Position numbers and translations under genes: made by a program. Shown piece by piece: positions 9,182-17,880 of a stretch of 33,748 nt of DNA. The notes below the pieces were generated by a model. That model did no database searches. It was not told where the DNA came from and saw only the letters and a list, made by a program, of their open reading frames with translations. The stretch is from positions 1-33,748 of the forward strand of contig CAZHSI010000014.1 of NCBI GenBank assembly GCA_964535195.1, read 5' to 3'. This DNA is from UBA9339 sp964535195. Its GTDB lineage: Bacteria; Pseudomonadota; Gammaproteobacteria; UBA9339. The first letter of the stretch is position 1. Each line of letters starts with the position of its first letter.

Positions 9182-10231
9182 ATGAAAAAAAAGATAAAAG
9201 TAGGCGTCCTTGGTGCCACTGGCACTGTTGGGCAAAAATTAATTGCGCTTCTTAGAAATCACCCTTGGTTTGAAGTAAACGAACTAGTAGCATCCGAAAA
9301 CTCGGCAAATAAGCTTTATGCAGAGCGGGTCAATTGGAAAGAAACAATACCAATCCCTGATAAAGTTGGGGCTATAACAATAAAAAGGTGCCTGGCACCC
9401 CTAACAGCAAAAATTCTATTTTCCGGGCTGGATGCAGCTGTTGCTGGTGAGGTGGAAGAACATTATGCAAAACTGGGGCATGTTATTGTCAGCAATGCTA
9501 AAAACCACCGCATGCTTCCCGACGTACCGCTAGTTATCCCAGAAGTTAACGCCAACCACCTCCAGCTAATTAAAAAACAAAAAATGAGGTATCAAGCCAA
9601 AGGCAATCAAGGATATATTGTAACCAACCCCAATTGCTCAGCAACTATGTTAGCAATCGCTTTATACCCCCTTGTTAAAAAATTTGGTTTGGATAAAGTT
9701 CTCGTTACCACGATGCAAGCGATTTCTGGGGCTGGGTATCCTGGCGTAGCCTCTTTAGACATTTTAGGTAATGTCGTTCCTTATATCCAAGGTGAAGAAG
9801 AAAAGATACAAACAGAGATACTAAAAATATTTGGCACTTATAGTAACGGTAAAATTGCCTCAGCCAACTTCAAAGTTTCTGCTTCATGCAACAGAGTGCC
9901 AGTATATAATGGTCATACTTTAGCTGTATCCTTTTCTACTAAGAAAAAAACCACCGAAAAAGATATCGTGAATGCGCTAAAAGGATTGCCTTCGTTAAAC
10001 TTACCATCTTCACCAACAAAAGTTATAGAATACTTTAAAGAAAGCACACGCCCCCAACCATTACTTGATGTAAATAGTGGCAACGGCATGACCGTATCAG
10101 TTGGCAATCTTCGCCCCTGCAATGTCTTAGATTGGAAATTTACTGTTTTTGGACATAATACTATCCGCGGAGCAGCTGGTGCTGCCATTTTAAACGCAGA
10201 ACTTCTTGTAACAAATGGCTTAACCAACTAA
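9182..10231 (+). CDS. asd: aspartate-semialdehyde dehydrogenase, archaeal/fungal type
   Basis: Reduces aspartyl phosphate to aspartate semialdehyde with NADPH, linking LysC to DapA. The 349-residue protein shows the dinucleotide site GATGTVGQ (11-18), the catalytic cysteine C152 in TNPNCSAT, the TTMQAISGAGYPG segment, and the catalytic His H245 in NGHT. These are the signatures of the archaeal/fungal branch of Asd (Hom2-like), not of the E. coli-type enzyme usual in Gammaproteobacteria. That hints at horizontal acquisition. It starts 5 nt after the upstream peptide gene and has no strong Shine-Dalgarno sequence, so translational coupling is likely. Confidence 0.93.
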   Translation: MKKKIKVGVLGATGTVGQKLIALLRNHPWFEVNELVASENSANKLYAERVNWKETIPIPDKVGAITIKRCLAPLTAKILFSGLDAAVAGEVEEHYAKLGHVIVSNAKNHRMLPDVPLVIPEVNANHLQLIKKQKMRYQAKGNQGYIVTNPNCSATMLAIALYPLVKKFGLDKVLVTTMQAISGAGYPGVASLDILGNVVPYIQGEEEKIQTEILKIFGTYSNGKIASANFKVSASCNRVPVYNGHTLAVSFSTKKKTTEKDIVNALKGLPSLNLPSSPTKVIEYFKESTRPQPLLDVNSGNGMTVSVGNLRPCNVLDWKFTVFGHNTIRGAAGAAILNAELLVTNGLTN

Positions 10232-10270
10232 AATACAAAAAATGTATTAAAAGTCACGAGCGGGACGCTA

Positions 10271-10479
10271 CTCCTCGTAAAATAACTTAAGGCGAGGCAT
10301 CCTTATTTTTTGCGGCCAGACAAACTTGACAGGATGGCAACAAATTTCGCAATTGTGTGCAGCGCAGACCTGAGCATTTTAGGTGAAGGCGAGCACCGGA
10401 ATATCGCGAGCAATTTACTTTTACGTAAAGAAAGATCGCAAAAAAGGGGCAACCACACATAAATTTATTTTACGAGGAG
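10271..10479 (+). repeat. nested inverted repeat, family B copy 2 (dapB leader)
   Basis: The asd-dapB gap holds a 209-bp palindrome. The outer arms CTCCTCGTAAAATAA (10271-10285) and TTATTTTACGAGGAG (10465-10479) are perfect 15-nt complements. The inner arms CCTTATTTTTTGCG (10301-10314) and CGCAAAAAAGGGG (10437-10449) pair over at least 9 bp. The spacing from inner to outer arm is 15 nt on both sides. The outer right arm contains the dapB Shine-Dalgarno GAGGAG, which would be buried if the arms pair in RNA. The central 120 nt is unlike copy 1. No target-site duplication is obvious. Confidence 0.8.
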
Positions 10480-10486
10480 CACAATT

Positions 10487-11176
10487 ATGGAGCTGACACT
10501 AATAGGTTACGGCAAAATGGGGCGGGCTATCCACGACGCGGCAGTAAAAGGTCAACATCAAATCACCAACAAGCTCAATACTAAAAATCCTCTACATCAA
10601 GCGGTCTTACAAGATGCTGTTTGTATCGACTTTACTAACCCCGTAGCCTTTCGCGCTAACTACCAGCTAATTGCAGACAACTGCAAAGCAGCCATCGTTG
10701 GCACCACCGGTTGGGAAGATATTCGTAAAGAGGTTTTCGCTTACTTTACTGAGCATAAAAAAACCTTAATCTATAGTAGCAATTTTTCGATCGGCGCCAA
10801 TATTTACTTTGAGATAGTAAAAGTCGCCACAAAATTACTAGCGAATTTCGCAAGTTATGATCCATATGTACTTGAGATGCATCACCGCGAAAAAAAAGAT
10901 CATCCATCGGGGACTGCAAAAATTATTGCTAATATTTTAGAACAAGAATTCAACAAAAAAATCGACCCGGTGGCAGTAAGGAGCGGCTGGATCAAAGGGG
11001 TCCACGAGGTCAGCTATGAATCAATGGTGGATAGAATATCGATAAAACATGAGGCTTACACTCGTGATGGTTTCGCTGCTGGCGCCATCTTAGCAGCCGA
11101 ATGGTCTTCACATGTCAAAGGTATTTGGAGCTTCCAAGATCTGCTAGCAACCAAATTTCAGGAGATATTAAGATGA
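10487..11176 (+). CDS. dapB: 4-hydroxy-tetrahydrodipicolinate reductase (short type)
   Basis: Reduces the product of DapA to tetrahydrodipicolinate with NAD(P)H. The 229-residue protein has an N-terminal Rossmann motif (GYGKMGRA, 7-14), a GTTGW segment (72-76) and the signature EMHHREKKDHPSGTA (130-144), with catalytic H132/H133 and the substrate-binding SGTA. It is about 40 residues shorter than the E. coli enzyme (273), resembling the short DapB forms of non-proteobacterial lineages. GAGGAG lies 7 nt before ATG and is part of the family B repeat. The gene overlaps dapA by 4 bp (ATGA), so the two are translationally coupled. Confidence 0.94.
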   Translation: MELTLIGYGKMGRAIHDAAVKGQHQITNKLNTKNPLHQAVLQDAVCIDFTNPVAFRANYQLIADNCKAAIVGTTGWEDIRKEVFAYFTEHKKTLIYSSNFSIGANIYFEIVKVATKLLANFASYDPYVLEMHHREKKDHPSGTAKIIANILEQEFNKKIDPVAVRSGWIKGVHEVSYESMVDRISIKHEAYTRDGFAAGAILAAEWSSHVKGIWSFQDLLATKFQEILR

Positions 11177-12054
11177 TAAAACTAGAAGGGTGTGGCACCG
11201 CCCTAATAACGCCTTTCAATAAAGATGGTTCTGTCGACTACCAAGCGTTCAAAAAACTAGTTAAACGACAAATTATAAATAAGATAAACTTCTTGGTCCC
11301 TCTTGGCACAACTGGAGAGGCCGCTTGTTTAAATAACACTGAAAAAATAAAACTCCTGGAAGAAACTGTGAGCGTCGCAAACAGTAAAACACCCATCTTT
11401 GCCGGCGTTGGTTCAAATAGCACTCAAGACGTTATCAACAATATTGAAATGTTAAGCCCTACCGGAATCGATGGCTTTCTGATAGTTACTCCTTACTATA
11501 ACAAACCCACTCAAACAGGTTTATACCGCCATTTCAAAACCATTGCAGCCACCACTAGCAAACCAATTATCTTATATAATGTACCTGGGCGTACAGGCGT
11601 CAATCTAGCGGCCAACACTTGTTTAGAATTAGCTAAAATCAAGAATATCATTGCCATCAAAGAAGCATCTAGTAATTACGCACAAATTAGCGAGCTCATA
11701 AAAAAAGCACCGCAACATTTCGCGGTGCTTTCAGGTAATGATAACGAAACACTGCCACTCATGGCAACCGGTGCTAAAGGGGTAATCAGCGTAGCAGCAA
11801 ATATCGCTCCCAAAGAAATGAGTAATCTTACCCGCATGCTTTTATGCAATAATTTTGTTGCTGGCCGTAAACTTCACCATAAACTTACCGACTTATTTAA
11901 TAACTGTTTTATTGAAACCAATCCAATCCCAGTAAAAACTGGGATGTATAAAATGGGGTTAATTAACAATGTACTACGCCCACCGCTTTGTGAGGCCACC
12001 AAAGATACTATAAATACCATGACTCACACCATCAAAAATCTAGGGCTATTATAA
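11173..12054 (+). CDS. dapA: 4-hydroxy-tetrahydrodipicolinate synthase
   Basis: Condenses pyruvate with aspartate semialdehyde, the first step specific to DAP and lysine. I set the start at ATG 11173, which overlaps the dapB stop (ATGA) and has AGGAG upstream, giving 293 residues, the usual family length. The TIM-barrel motifs are complete: GTTGEA (45-50), the YYNKPTQTG region with Y109, Y135 in LYNVPGRTG, R140, and the Schiff-base lysine K163 in AIKEAS. The reading frame stays open 24 codons upstream, but that part merely overlaps dapB. dapD follows after a single nucleotide. Confidence 0.96.
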   Translation: MIKLEGCGTALITPFNKDGSVDYQAFKKLVKRQIINKINFLVPLGTTGEAACLNNTEKIKLLEETVSVANSKTPIFAGVGSNSTQDVINNIEMLSPTGIDGFLIVTPYYNKPTQTGLYRHFKTIAATTSKPIILYNVPGRTGVNLAANTCLELAKIKNIIAIKEASSNYAQISELIKKAPQHFAVLSGNDNETLPLMATGAKGVISVAANIAPKEMSNLTRMLLCNNFVAGRKLHHKLTDLFNNCFIETNPIPVKTGMYKMGLINNVLRPPLCEATKDTINTMTHTIKNLGLL

Positions 12055-12055
12055 A

Positions 12056-12925
12056 ATGAAAATAAACTCACCTGATGTCAAAAGTATCAAGAACATTGTT
12101 AGTGCATTACAAAGCAATTGCCTAGACCCCAACCAAGATCTTACCAAAGATGAAGCTTTACTGTTATATCAAGAAACCATCAAATTACTAGAGTCTGGGG
12201 CATTGCGTGTTGCCGAAAAAGTTAATAACAAGTGGGTGGTTCATACCGGGATCAAAACCATTATCCTCTTGGGTTTTAAATATGGCAATCTTGTCGAGCT
12301 AAAGGGTAAAAACTTAAATTACTACGATAAAAATACTATGCCACTCAAACAGCTTACTTTAGACGATAAAGTAAGGTTAGTGCCTGGTGGCTCTGCTATT
12401 AGATGTGGGTCATATGTTGCACCAAATACTATAATCATGCCACCAGCATATATAAACATTGGCGCTTATATCGACAGTGGTTGTATGATTGATTCACATG
12501 CTTTGGTAGGTTCATGCGCGCAAATTGGCAAAAATGTTCACATTTCCGCTGCCGCGCAAATTGGCGGCGTTTTAGAACCGATTGGTGCAATGCCAGTAAT
12601 TATCGAAGATGGAGTGTTTATTGGCGGCAATTGTGGGATCTATGAAGGTACCATCATTAAAGCTGGGGCAGTACTCGGTAGCGGCGTAATCTTAAATGGT
12701 TCAACTCCAGTATTTGATACCATTCATAATACCTTTATAAAAAAGACTAACACTGAGCCACTTATCATCCCTGAAAATGCTGTCGTAGTTTCTGGCACCA
12801 GACCCCTTACTACTGGTCCTGGTAAAAAAAATGGCATACATATTTATTGTCCGCTTATCATTAAATATCGTGATGCTAAAACCAAAGCTGCAACCGTCTT
12901 AGAAGAAGCTCTCCGTGGAGCGTAA
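12056..12925 (+). CDS. dapD: tetrahydrodipicolinate N-succinyltransferase
   Basis: Transfers succinyl from succinyl-CoA to tetrahydrodipicolinate, which commits this organism to the succinylase branch of DAP synthesis and fits dapE in the same cluster. The 289-residue protein has a helical N-terminal domain (about 1-100) and a left-handed beta-helix built from hexapeptide repeats (about 110-230: INIGAYIDSGCMIDS, ALVGSCAQIGKNVHIS, and so on), with the GGVLEPIGAMPVIIED and GAVLGSGVILN signatures. It starts 1 nt after the dapA stop, so it is tightly coupled. It is the last recognisable gene of the cluster; neither dapC nor lysA follows. Confidence 0.94.
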   Translation: MKINSPDVKSIKNIVSALQSNCLDPNQDLTKDEALLLYQETIKLLESGALRVAEKVNNKWVVHTGIKTIILLGFKYGNLVELKGKNLNYYDKNTMPLKQLTLDDKVRLVPGGSAIRCGSYVAPNTIIMPPAYINIGAYIDSGCMIDSHALVGSCAQIGKNVHISAAAQIGGVLEPIGAMPVIIEDGVFIGGNCGIYEGTIIKAGAVLGSGVILNGSTPVFDTIHNTFIKKTNTEPLIIPENAVVVSGTRPLTTGPGKKNGIHIYCPLIIKYRDAKTKAATVLEEALRGA

Positions 12926-12937
12926 ATCACTCGATCA

Positions 12938-13077
12938 AATAGAACTCTTACATAACCAAGGACTTTGTCATAAAACAAGACGCAGATGAGAAGAGCAAGC
13001 GAAGTTAGCTGTTACATAAATGAGAAGCCATAAAAAATATGGGCAACACAGCCTCAATTTAACTTACGAGGAGTATT
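12938..13077 (+). repeat. family B-like repeat, copy 3, without a downstream gene
   Basis: The left and middle part (12938-13033) aligns with 8337-8433. The right part (13034-13077) matches the right arms of the lysC and dapB leader repeats: an A-run, a GGGCAAC-type segment and then TTACGAGGAG. A small hairpin CCATA/TATGG lies at 13028-13042. The element ends in a perfect Shine-Dalgarno sequence, GAGGAGTATTATAT, but no ATG or open frame follows on the plus strand. Either a gene after dapD has been lost or the element has inserted here on its own. Confidence 0.6.
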
Positions 13078-13108
13078 ATATACTAGCTACTACCAAACAT
13101 GTTCCTAA

Positions 13109-14905
13109 CTATTCAATAGATATCTCAGCCAAACAAACACTATCAAGTTCTTTATAAAATTCTTCGAGAGCCTGCAAAAACTTTGTTTGCTGTTCTTTGA
13201 GAAGACTTGTGGCAAGACCGCGATAATAATCAATGCCTTGATTTAAGTTTTCTTTGACCTCAGCTAGCTTTTTCTGTGACCTTGCTGGCAACCCAAGCGA
13301 AGCCCCCTTTATTTCACTAAGCAAATGACTAACTTGCAACTGCAGATCTTTAATAAACATATGTGGTCGCCCTTGGTCAATTAACAATGAACAACGACCA
13401 TAAATATGGTTAACCATCTCTTTCAATGTGATGATTTTCTTAAAGTTTACAATATTAGGACCAGGACAAATTGCAGGAGTTGGCAAAAGCTTGGTTGCAA
13501 TATCTCTTTTTATTAAAGCAACGCCGCCTAAATCATGACAAATACATGCTTTAGCTAAAATATCCTCCTTTAATGCCGCCATCTTTTCCGGCGGCAAATC
13601 GCTTGCTGCTAATTCTTTCAATTTAAGCGCTTGATATTCACGTGATGCCCGACACAAAGGTTTAGCAAAATCTTTATTGAACTTGAGATACCCCTTAACA
13701 CAAAGACTACCAGGGTTGTGTTTTTCAATCCTATCTCTCCGCGCTTCTTCACTAGCCGAGTTTTTTAAATTCCAAAATGGCACACCTAAAGGTGAGCTCG
13801 AACTTAAAAACACATCTTCTTCCCGAGCACGAACTAACTTCTGTAAGCTTGCCTCATCAACATTAGTGACTTCTGGCACTAGTAAAAAAGGACTCCCCCA
13901 ACCAGCAGCATCAACCTTATAATGTTGTAACAAAAACTCATGTTCAGAACTAGTACCGATACCACCTTGCACGGTAATTTTCATTTTTTGTGGAAGATCG
14001 CTACAAGATTTTTTAATACTAATTAGGGCTTTTTTGTAATACTCATGCATGGTTGCTAATAGCTCTTCTTTCCGCGCCTTAAATTCTTCTAAGATCGGCC
14101 CAAGCAGCTGTCCGTCGTTGATAAAGGCATGCCCACCGCAGTTAAATGATGACTCAATGCTATATTCAGAAACCCAAATACCACGTTTAGCTAAATACTT
14201 CCCTTGCACTACGGCAGAACGATAATCACTAACTTTAAGACAGATTTTTTTCTTAATTCTAGAATCTTTATCAGGAAAAAAGTCAGGAAACTCCCCCAAG
14301 TAACCGTATAACTTAGGATTGAACCCAGCAGAAAGAACTAGCGTAGAAGATAAATTACTCTTGGCATAACCTCGTAAAGCGGCAGCCGCATCACTAAACT
14401 CATACGCCAAAGGCTTGCCATTGACATCATGTTCACAATCTAGCTTAGTCATAATGTTAACGTCAATACTACCAGCAACCACCGCCTGGCGTAGCTTTGC
14501 TTGTAATTTCAGTTTGTCGGCAGCCTCACTCTTTAACATATCCTCATATATTAATCTTAAGGGGTGCGCTTCAGGTAACATTTCAAAATAACGAGTAATT
14601 TCGCTGTCTGGTTCAAAAGGTGCCACCTTAACAGCAGCAATCTGTTTTTCTATTAACTTATTTAATAGATTTAGATAGGCAGTAATCCTTCTAGCACGTG
14701 CGTCCTCTTCTCGCTGGCTAATAGGCTCATATGGCTCGCCCGACCGATCACTCCAATACTTACGCATTTGCTCAATTAAAACATCGTCAACCAACGAGAT
14801 GGTTGACGAAATACCATACTTTGCCACAAAAAGCGGTGTATCTATGGTAAAACCAGTACCCATAACTGGAATGTAAAAACTGTGCGGTGTATCTGTTTGG
14901 TACAT
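13109..14905 (-). CDS. unrecognised large protein, 598 aa
   Basis: I do not recognise a function with confidence. The start at ATG 14903-14905 (MYQTDTPH) follows AGGGA, so I prefer it to a TTG eight codons upstream. The N terminus (PVMGTGFTIDTPLFVAKYGIS, about residues 14-34, followed by a VDD segment) and a later VQGGIGTSSEHEFLL segment recall TIM-barrel FMN enzymes of the nitronate monooxygenase/PfaD type, where such glycine-rich loops bind phosphate. This is a resemblance only. The C-terminal 100 residues are helical and coiled-coil-like. There is no signal peptide or membrane segment. It converges on the DAP cluster and stands alone. Confidence 0.7.
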   Translation of the reverse strand: MYQTDTPHSFYIPVMGTGFTIDTPLFVAKYGISSTISLVDDVLIEQMRKYWSDRSGEPYEPISQREEDARARRITAYLNLLNKLIEKQIAAVKVAPFEPDSEITRYFEMLPEAHPLRLIYEDMLKSEAADKLKLQAKLRQAVVAGSIDVNIMTKLDCEHDVNGKPLAYEFSDAAAALRGYAKSNLSSTLVLSAGFNPKLYGYLGEFPDFFPDKDSRIKKKICLKVSDYRSAVVQGKYLAKRGIWVSEYSIESSFNCGGHAFINDGQLLGPILEEFKARKEELLATMHEYYKKALISIKKSCSDLPQKMKITVQGGIGTSSEHEFLLQHYKVDAAGWGSPFLLVPEVTNVDEASLQKLVRAREEDVFLSSSSPLGVPFWNLKNSASEEARRDRIEKHNPGSLCVKGYLKFNKDFAKPLCRASREYQALKLKELAASDLPPEKMAALKEDILAKACICHDLGGVALIKRDIATKLLPTPAICPGPNIVNFKKIITLKEMVNHIYGRCSLLIDQGRPHMFIKDLQLQVSHLLSEIKGASLGLPARSQKKLAEVKENLNQGIDYYRGLATSLLKEQQTKFLQALEEFYKELDSVCLAEISIE

Positions 14906-15164
14906 CTTATCCCTATAAAAAATTTGCAAAGCACATCATATTATTATTTAAACAAAAAATATATAAAATTTAAAAAATATCCCTAACTTACTGATATTAA
15001 TGCCTGAAAAGCTCCAGCAAGCATATACTGCTATAATCTCCTCCCCACCGATAGCTCTTTACAATCTTAAGCAAACCTTATCTAATCAAAGATACTAGTT
15101 GTTAATTAGGGAATAATTACATACAATCTTTTTGGGTTTTTAATTGGTCTTTAAAGGGTTACAC

Positions 15165-16400
15165 ATGAATACTGGAAAACTTGTCGGAAGCACCATGATT
15201 TTGATTGGCTCTTTAATCGGAGCTGGTATGCTAGCCATCCCTTCAGTAAGTGCTGCGGCTGGCTTTGGTTGGTCTACGTTACTTATGATAATAATGTGGT
15301 TAGCGTCAACCATATCGGGGCTACTGGTACTAGAAGTAAATTTAGCACTACCAATTCACTTCTGTACTTTTAACTCTATGGCGAAACAAACCTTAGGTAG
15401 CTTTGGCAAATCCATTACTTGGGGCGCCTATTTATTTTTGCTTTATGCCATAATAACTGCTTATATAATTGGCGCTTCAAATGTTATCTCTAGCAATGCC
15501 GGCCCGCTGCTACACCTAGACATTCCAACCTGGCTTAGTTCAACATTATTTACACTATTTTTTGGCGCCATCGTCTTTTATAGCACCCAAGCAACGGACT
15601 ATTTCAACCGTATCCTAATTAGCTTCAAAGGATTATTTCTATTTGCCACTTTAGTTTTTATCATCCCCCATGTAGAAGTAAGTAAGCTAACCGCTGCACA
15701 CAGCTTTGCCCAAATAAAATATGTCTGGTTTGCTGCCCCCGCCTTTCTTTGCGCTTTTTGCTATCAATTCGTCATCCCAAGCATAAGAATGTATATTGGT
15801 GACAAACCGCACCAGCTAAAAATGATTATCATCGCTGGCACTAGCGTTACTCTATTAATTTATTTATGGTGGCAAATCGCGGCCTTAGGAACCATACCGT
15901 TAGCCGGTGATAATAGCTTCATTAATATTGCCAATGACCCCAAAGCCCCTTGTTTACTTATCCAAGCCATCAGCTCTATTGTTCATAACAAACTAGTTAC
16001 GGCAAGTATTCAAGGATTCGCTAATATTGCCCTAACAAGCTCATTTTTGTGCGTCGCCTTAGGGCTGTTTGATTTCCTAGCGGATGGCTTTCGACGTCCT
16101 AATACTCGAGTTGGTCGCTTACAAACTGCATTTTTAGCCTTTATACCACCTCTTGTAATCGCAATATTTTTTCCCGGGAGCTTTAACAAAGCAATAACCT
16201 TTGCCTCTATAGCTGTAGCAATATTAGTCCTCATTTTACCAGCGCTGATGGCTTACAACATGCGCAAAGATAAAAACTTCAACTCTCCGTACAAACTTAA
16301 ATGTGGTAACATCGTAATTGCTGCCATTTTCTTAATGGGAGTAGCTTCAGTGGTGATAGCAGTACTATTCATTTTGAACTTATTGCCATGTTTAAAATAA
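15165..16400 (+). CDS. aromatic amino acid permease (HAAAP family, TyrP-like)
   Basis: An inner-membrane proton symporter of 411 residues and about 11 hydrophobic segments. The N terminus (GSTMILIGSLIGAGMLAIP) is the signature of the hydroxy/aromatic amino acid permease family (TyrP, Mtr, TnaB). The start is ATG 15165, preceded by AAAGGG; a TTG seven codons upstream lacks such a site. The tyrosyl-tRNA synthetase gene begins 25 nt downstream on the same strand, which suggests tyrosine as substrate, although tryptophan cannot be excluded. An auxotrophic intracellular bacterium would depend on such a carrier. Confidence 0.88.
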   Translation: MNTGKLVGSTMILIGSLIGAGMLAIPSVSAAAGFGWSTLLMIIMWLASTISGLLVLEVNLALPIHFCTFNSMAKQTLGSFGKSITWGAYLFLLYAIITAYIIGASNVISSNAGPLLHLDIPTWLSSTLFTLFFGAIVFYSTQATDYFNRILISFKGLFLFATLVFIIPHVEVSKLTAAHSFAQIKYVWFAAPAFLCAFCYQFVIPSIRMYIGDKPHQLKMIIIAGTSVTLLIYLWWQIAALGTIPLAGDNSFINIANDPKAPCLLIQAISSIVHNKLVTASIQGFANIALTSSFLCVALGLFDFLADGFRRPNTRVGRLQTAFLAFIPPLVIAIFFPGSFNKAITFASIAVAILVLILPALMAYNMRKDKNFNSPYKLKCGNIVIAAIFLMGVASVVIAVLFILNLLPCLK

Positions 16401-16425
16401 CATAAATAATTATAGCGGTGGCAAA

Positions 16426-17667
16426 TTGAATTTTTTGGATAAACAGGGGACTAAAGATACGGCCTTAACTACCATCAAGCGCGGTGCTACCGAAATTCTT
16501 TTAGAAACCGAGCTTGAAGAGCGCCTAAACTCTGGAAAACCTTTAAAAATAAAGGCGGGATTTGACCCTACCGCTCCTGATATCCACCTTGGTCACACCG
16601 TCTTAATCAATAAAATGCGCCAATTTCAAGATCTGGGACATGAAGTTACCTTTCTGATTGGTGATTTTACGGCACTAATCGGCGACCCTACGGGCAAAAA
16701 CGCCACCCGCCCCCCGCTAAGCAAAGAAGAAATTGCAAAAAACGCTAGCACTTATAAAGAACAGATCTTCAAAATACTTATTCCAGAAAAAACCAAAATT
16801 AGATTCAACTCCGAATGGCTGCAAAAACTTACTCCGATAGACATGATTAAGCTTGCCGCCACTTATACCGTGGCCAGGATGCTTGAGCGCGATGATTTTA
16901 ATAAACGTTATACCGAAAATAAACCAATAGCAATTCACGAATTCTTATACCCATTATTACAAGGATATGATTCGGTTGCCCTTGAAGCTGATATTGAACT
17001 TGGCGGAAGTGACCAAAAATTTAATCTAATTATGGGGCGTGAGTTGCAAAAACATTATGGCCAAAAACCACAAACAGTATTAACCATGCCCCTGCTCGAA
17101 GGACTAGATGGCAAACAAAAGATGTCAAAATCCTTGGGAAATTACATTGGAATTACAGAATCACCCCAAGAAATGTTTGGTAAATTAATGTCAATCTCAG
17201 ACGATTTAATGTGGCGCTACTTTGAGCTGTTAAGCTTTCGGACACTTACTGAAATTACCGCCTGGCAAACAGAGACCAAAGAGGGCAACCTTAATCCTCG
17301 CGACATTAAGGTGAAGCTTGCGTTAGAAATTGTCACGAGATTTCATAATAAAACATCGGCGGATCAAGCTTATGAAGACTTTACCGCGCGCTTCAAAAAT
17401 AAAGCCACCCCCACAAATCTCGAAACCATTACGGTCAATATCGATACGGATGATATTACTCTTGGTAATCTTTTAAAGTCAGCTGGACTTACAGCAAGCT
17501 CCTCTGAAGCCAATCGTCTCATTAAGCAAGGTGGCATAAAAATTGATGGCCAAAAAATCGAGGATCATGCCGTCCGTATTAAAAAGGGTACCGAACATAC
17601 CTATCAAGTCGGCAAACTCAAGCTGGCACGAATTAAAGTAAGAAAAGTACAAAATCTGTCTCAATAA
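16426..17667 (+). CDS. tyrS: tyrosyl-tRNA synthetase, TyrZ type
   Basis: Charges tRNA-Tyr. The 413-residue class I synthetase has the HIGH-type motif HLGH at 54-57, the KMSKS loop at 232-236 (KMSKS exactly), and a C-terminal S4-like RNA-binding domain (about 350-400, SSEANRLIKQGGIKIDG). The LGHEVTFLIGDFTALIGDPTG stretch is typical of the TyrZ subclass, not the classical E. coli TyrS. The start is TTG 16426, with GGTGG 6 nt upstream; no ATG is available in the region. It is probably cotranscribed with the upstream permease. Confidence 0.95.
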   Translation: MNFLDKQGTKDTALTTIKRGATEILLETELEERLNSGKPLKIKAGFDPTAPDIHLGHTVLINKMRQFQDLGHEVTFLIGDFTALIGDPTGKNATRPPLSKEEIAKNASTYKEQIFKILIPEKTKIRFNSEWLQKLTPIDMIKLAATYTVARMLERDDFNKRYTENKPIAIHEFLYPLLQGYDSVALEADIELGGSDQKFNLIMGRELQKHYGQKPQTVLTMPLLEGLDGKQKMSKSLGNYIGITESPQEMFGKLMSISDDLMWRYFELLSFRTLTEITAWQTETKEGNLNPRDIKVKLALEIVTRFHNKTSADQAYEDFTARFKNKATPTNLETITVNIDTDDITLGNLLKSAGLTASSSEANRLIKQGGIKIDGQKIEDHAVRIKKGTEHTYQVGKLKLARIKVRKVQNLSQ

Positions 17668-17880
17668 GCGATCATCTCTAAATCTTAGTTTAGGACCAAG
17701 TTCCAACCTAAATCACAAACTATTTGGCAACATTATTTTCATTTAACCTAAAAACAGCGATACGTTATCGCCACCCTCTATATCCAATATTTTTTGTGAC
17801 TTTCATCGTCCAAAAATATTTTTCTAGGATGGCATTGGTTTGACAATTACCGAAAGATACAGACATAAATAGTATATAAA

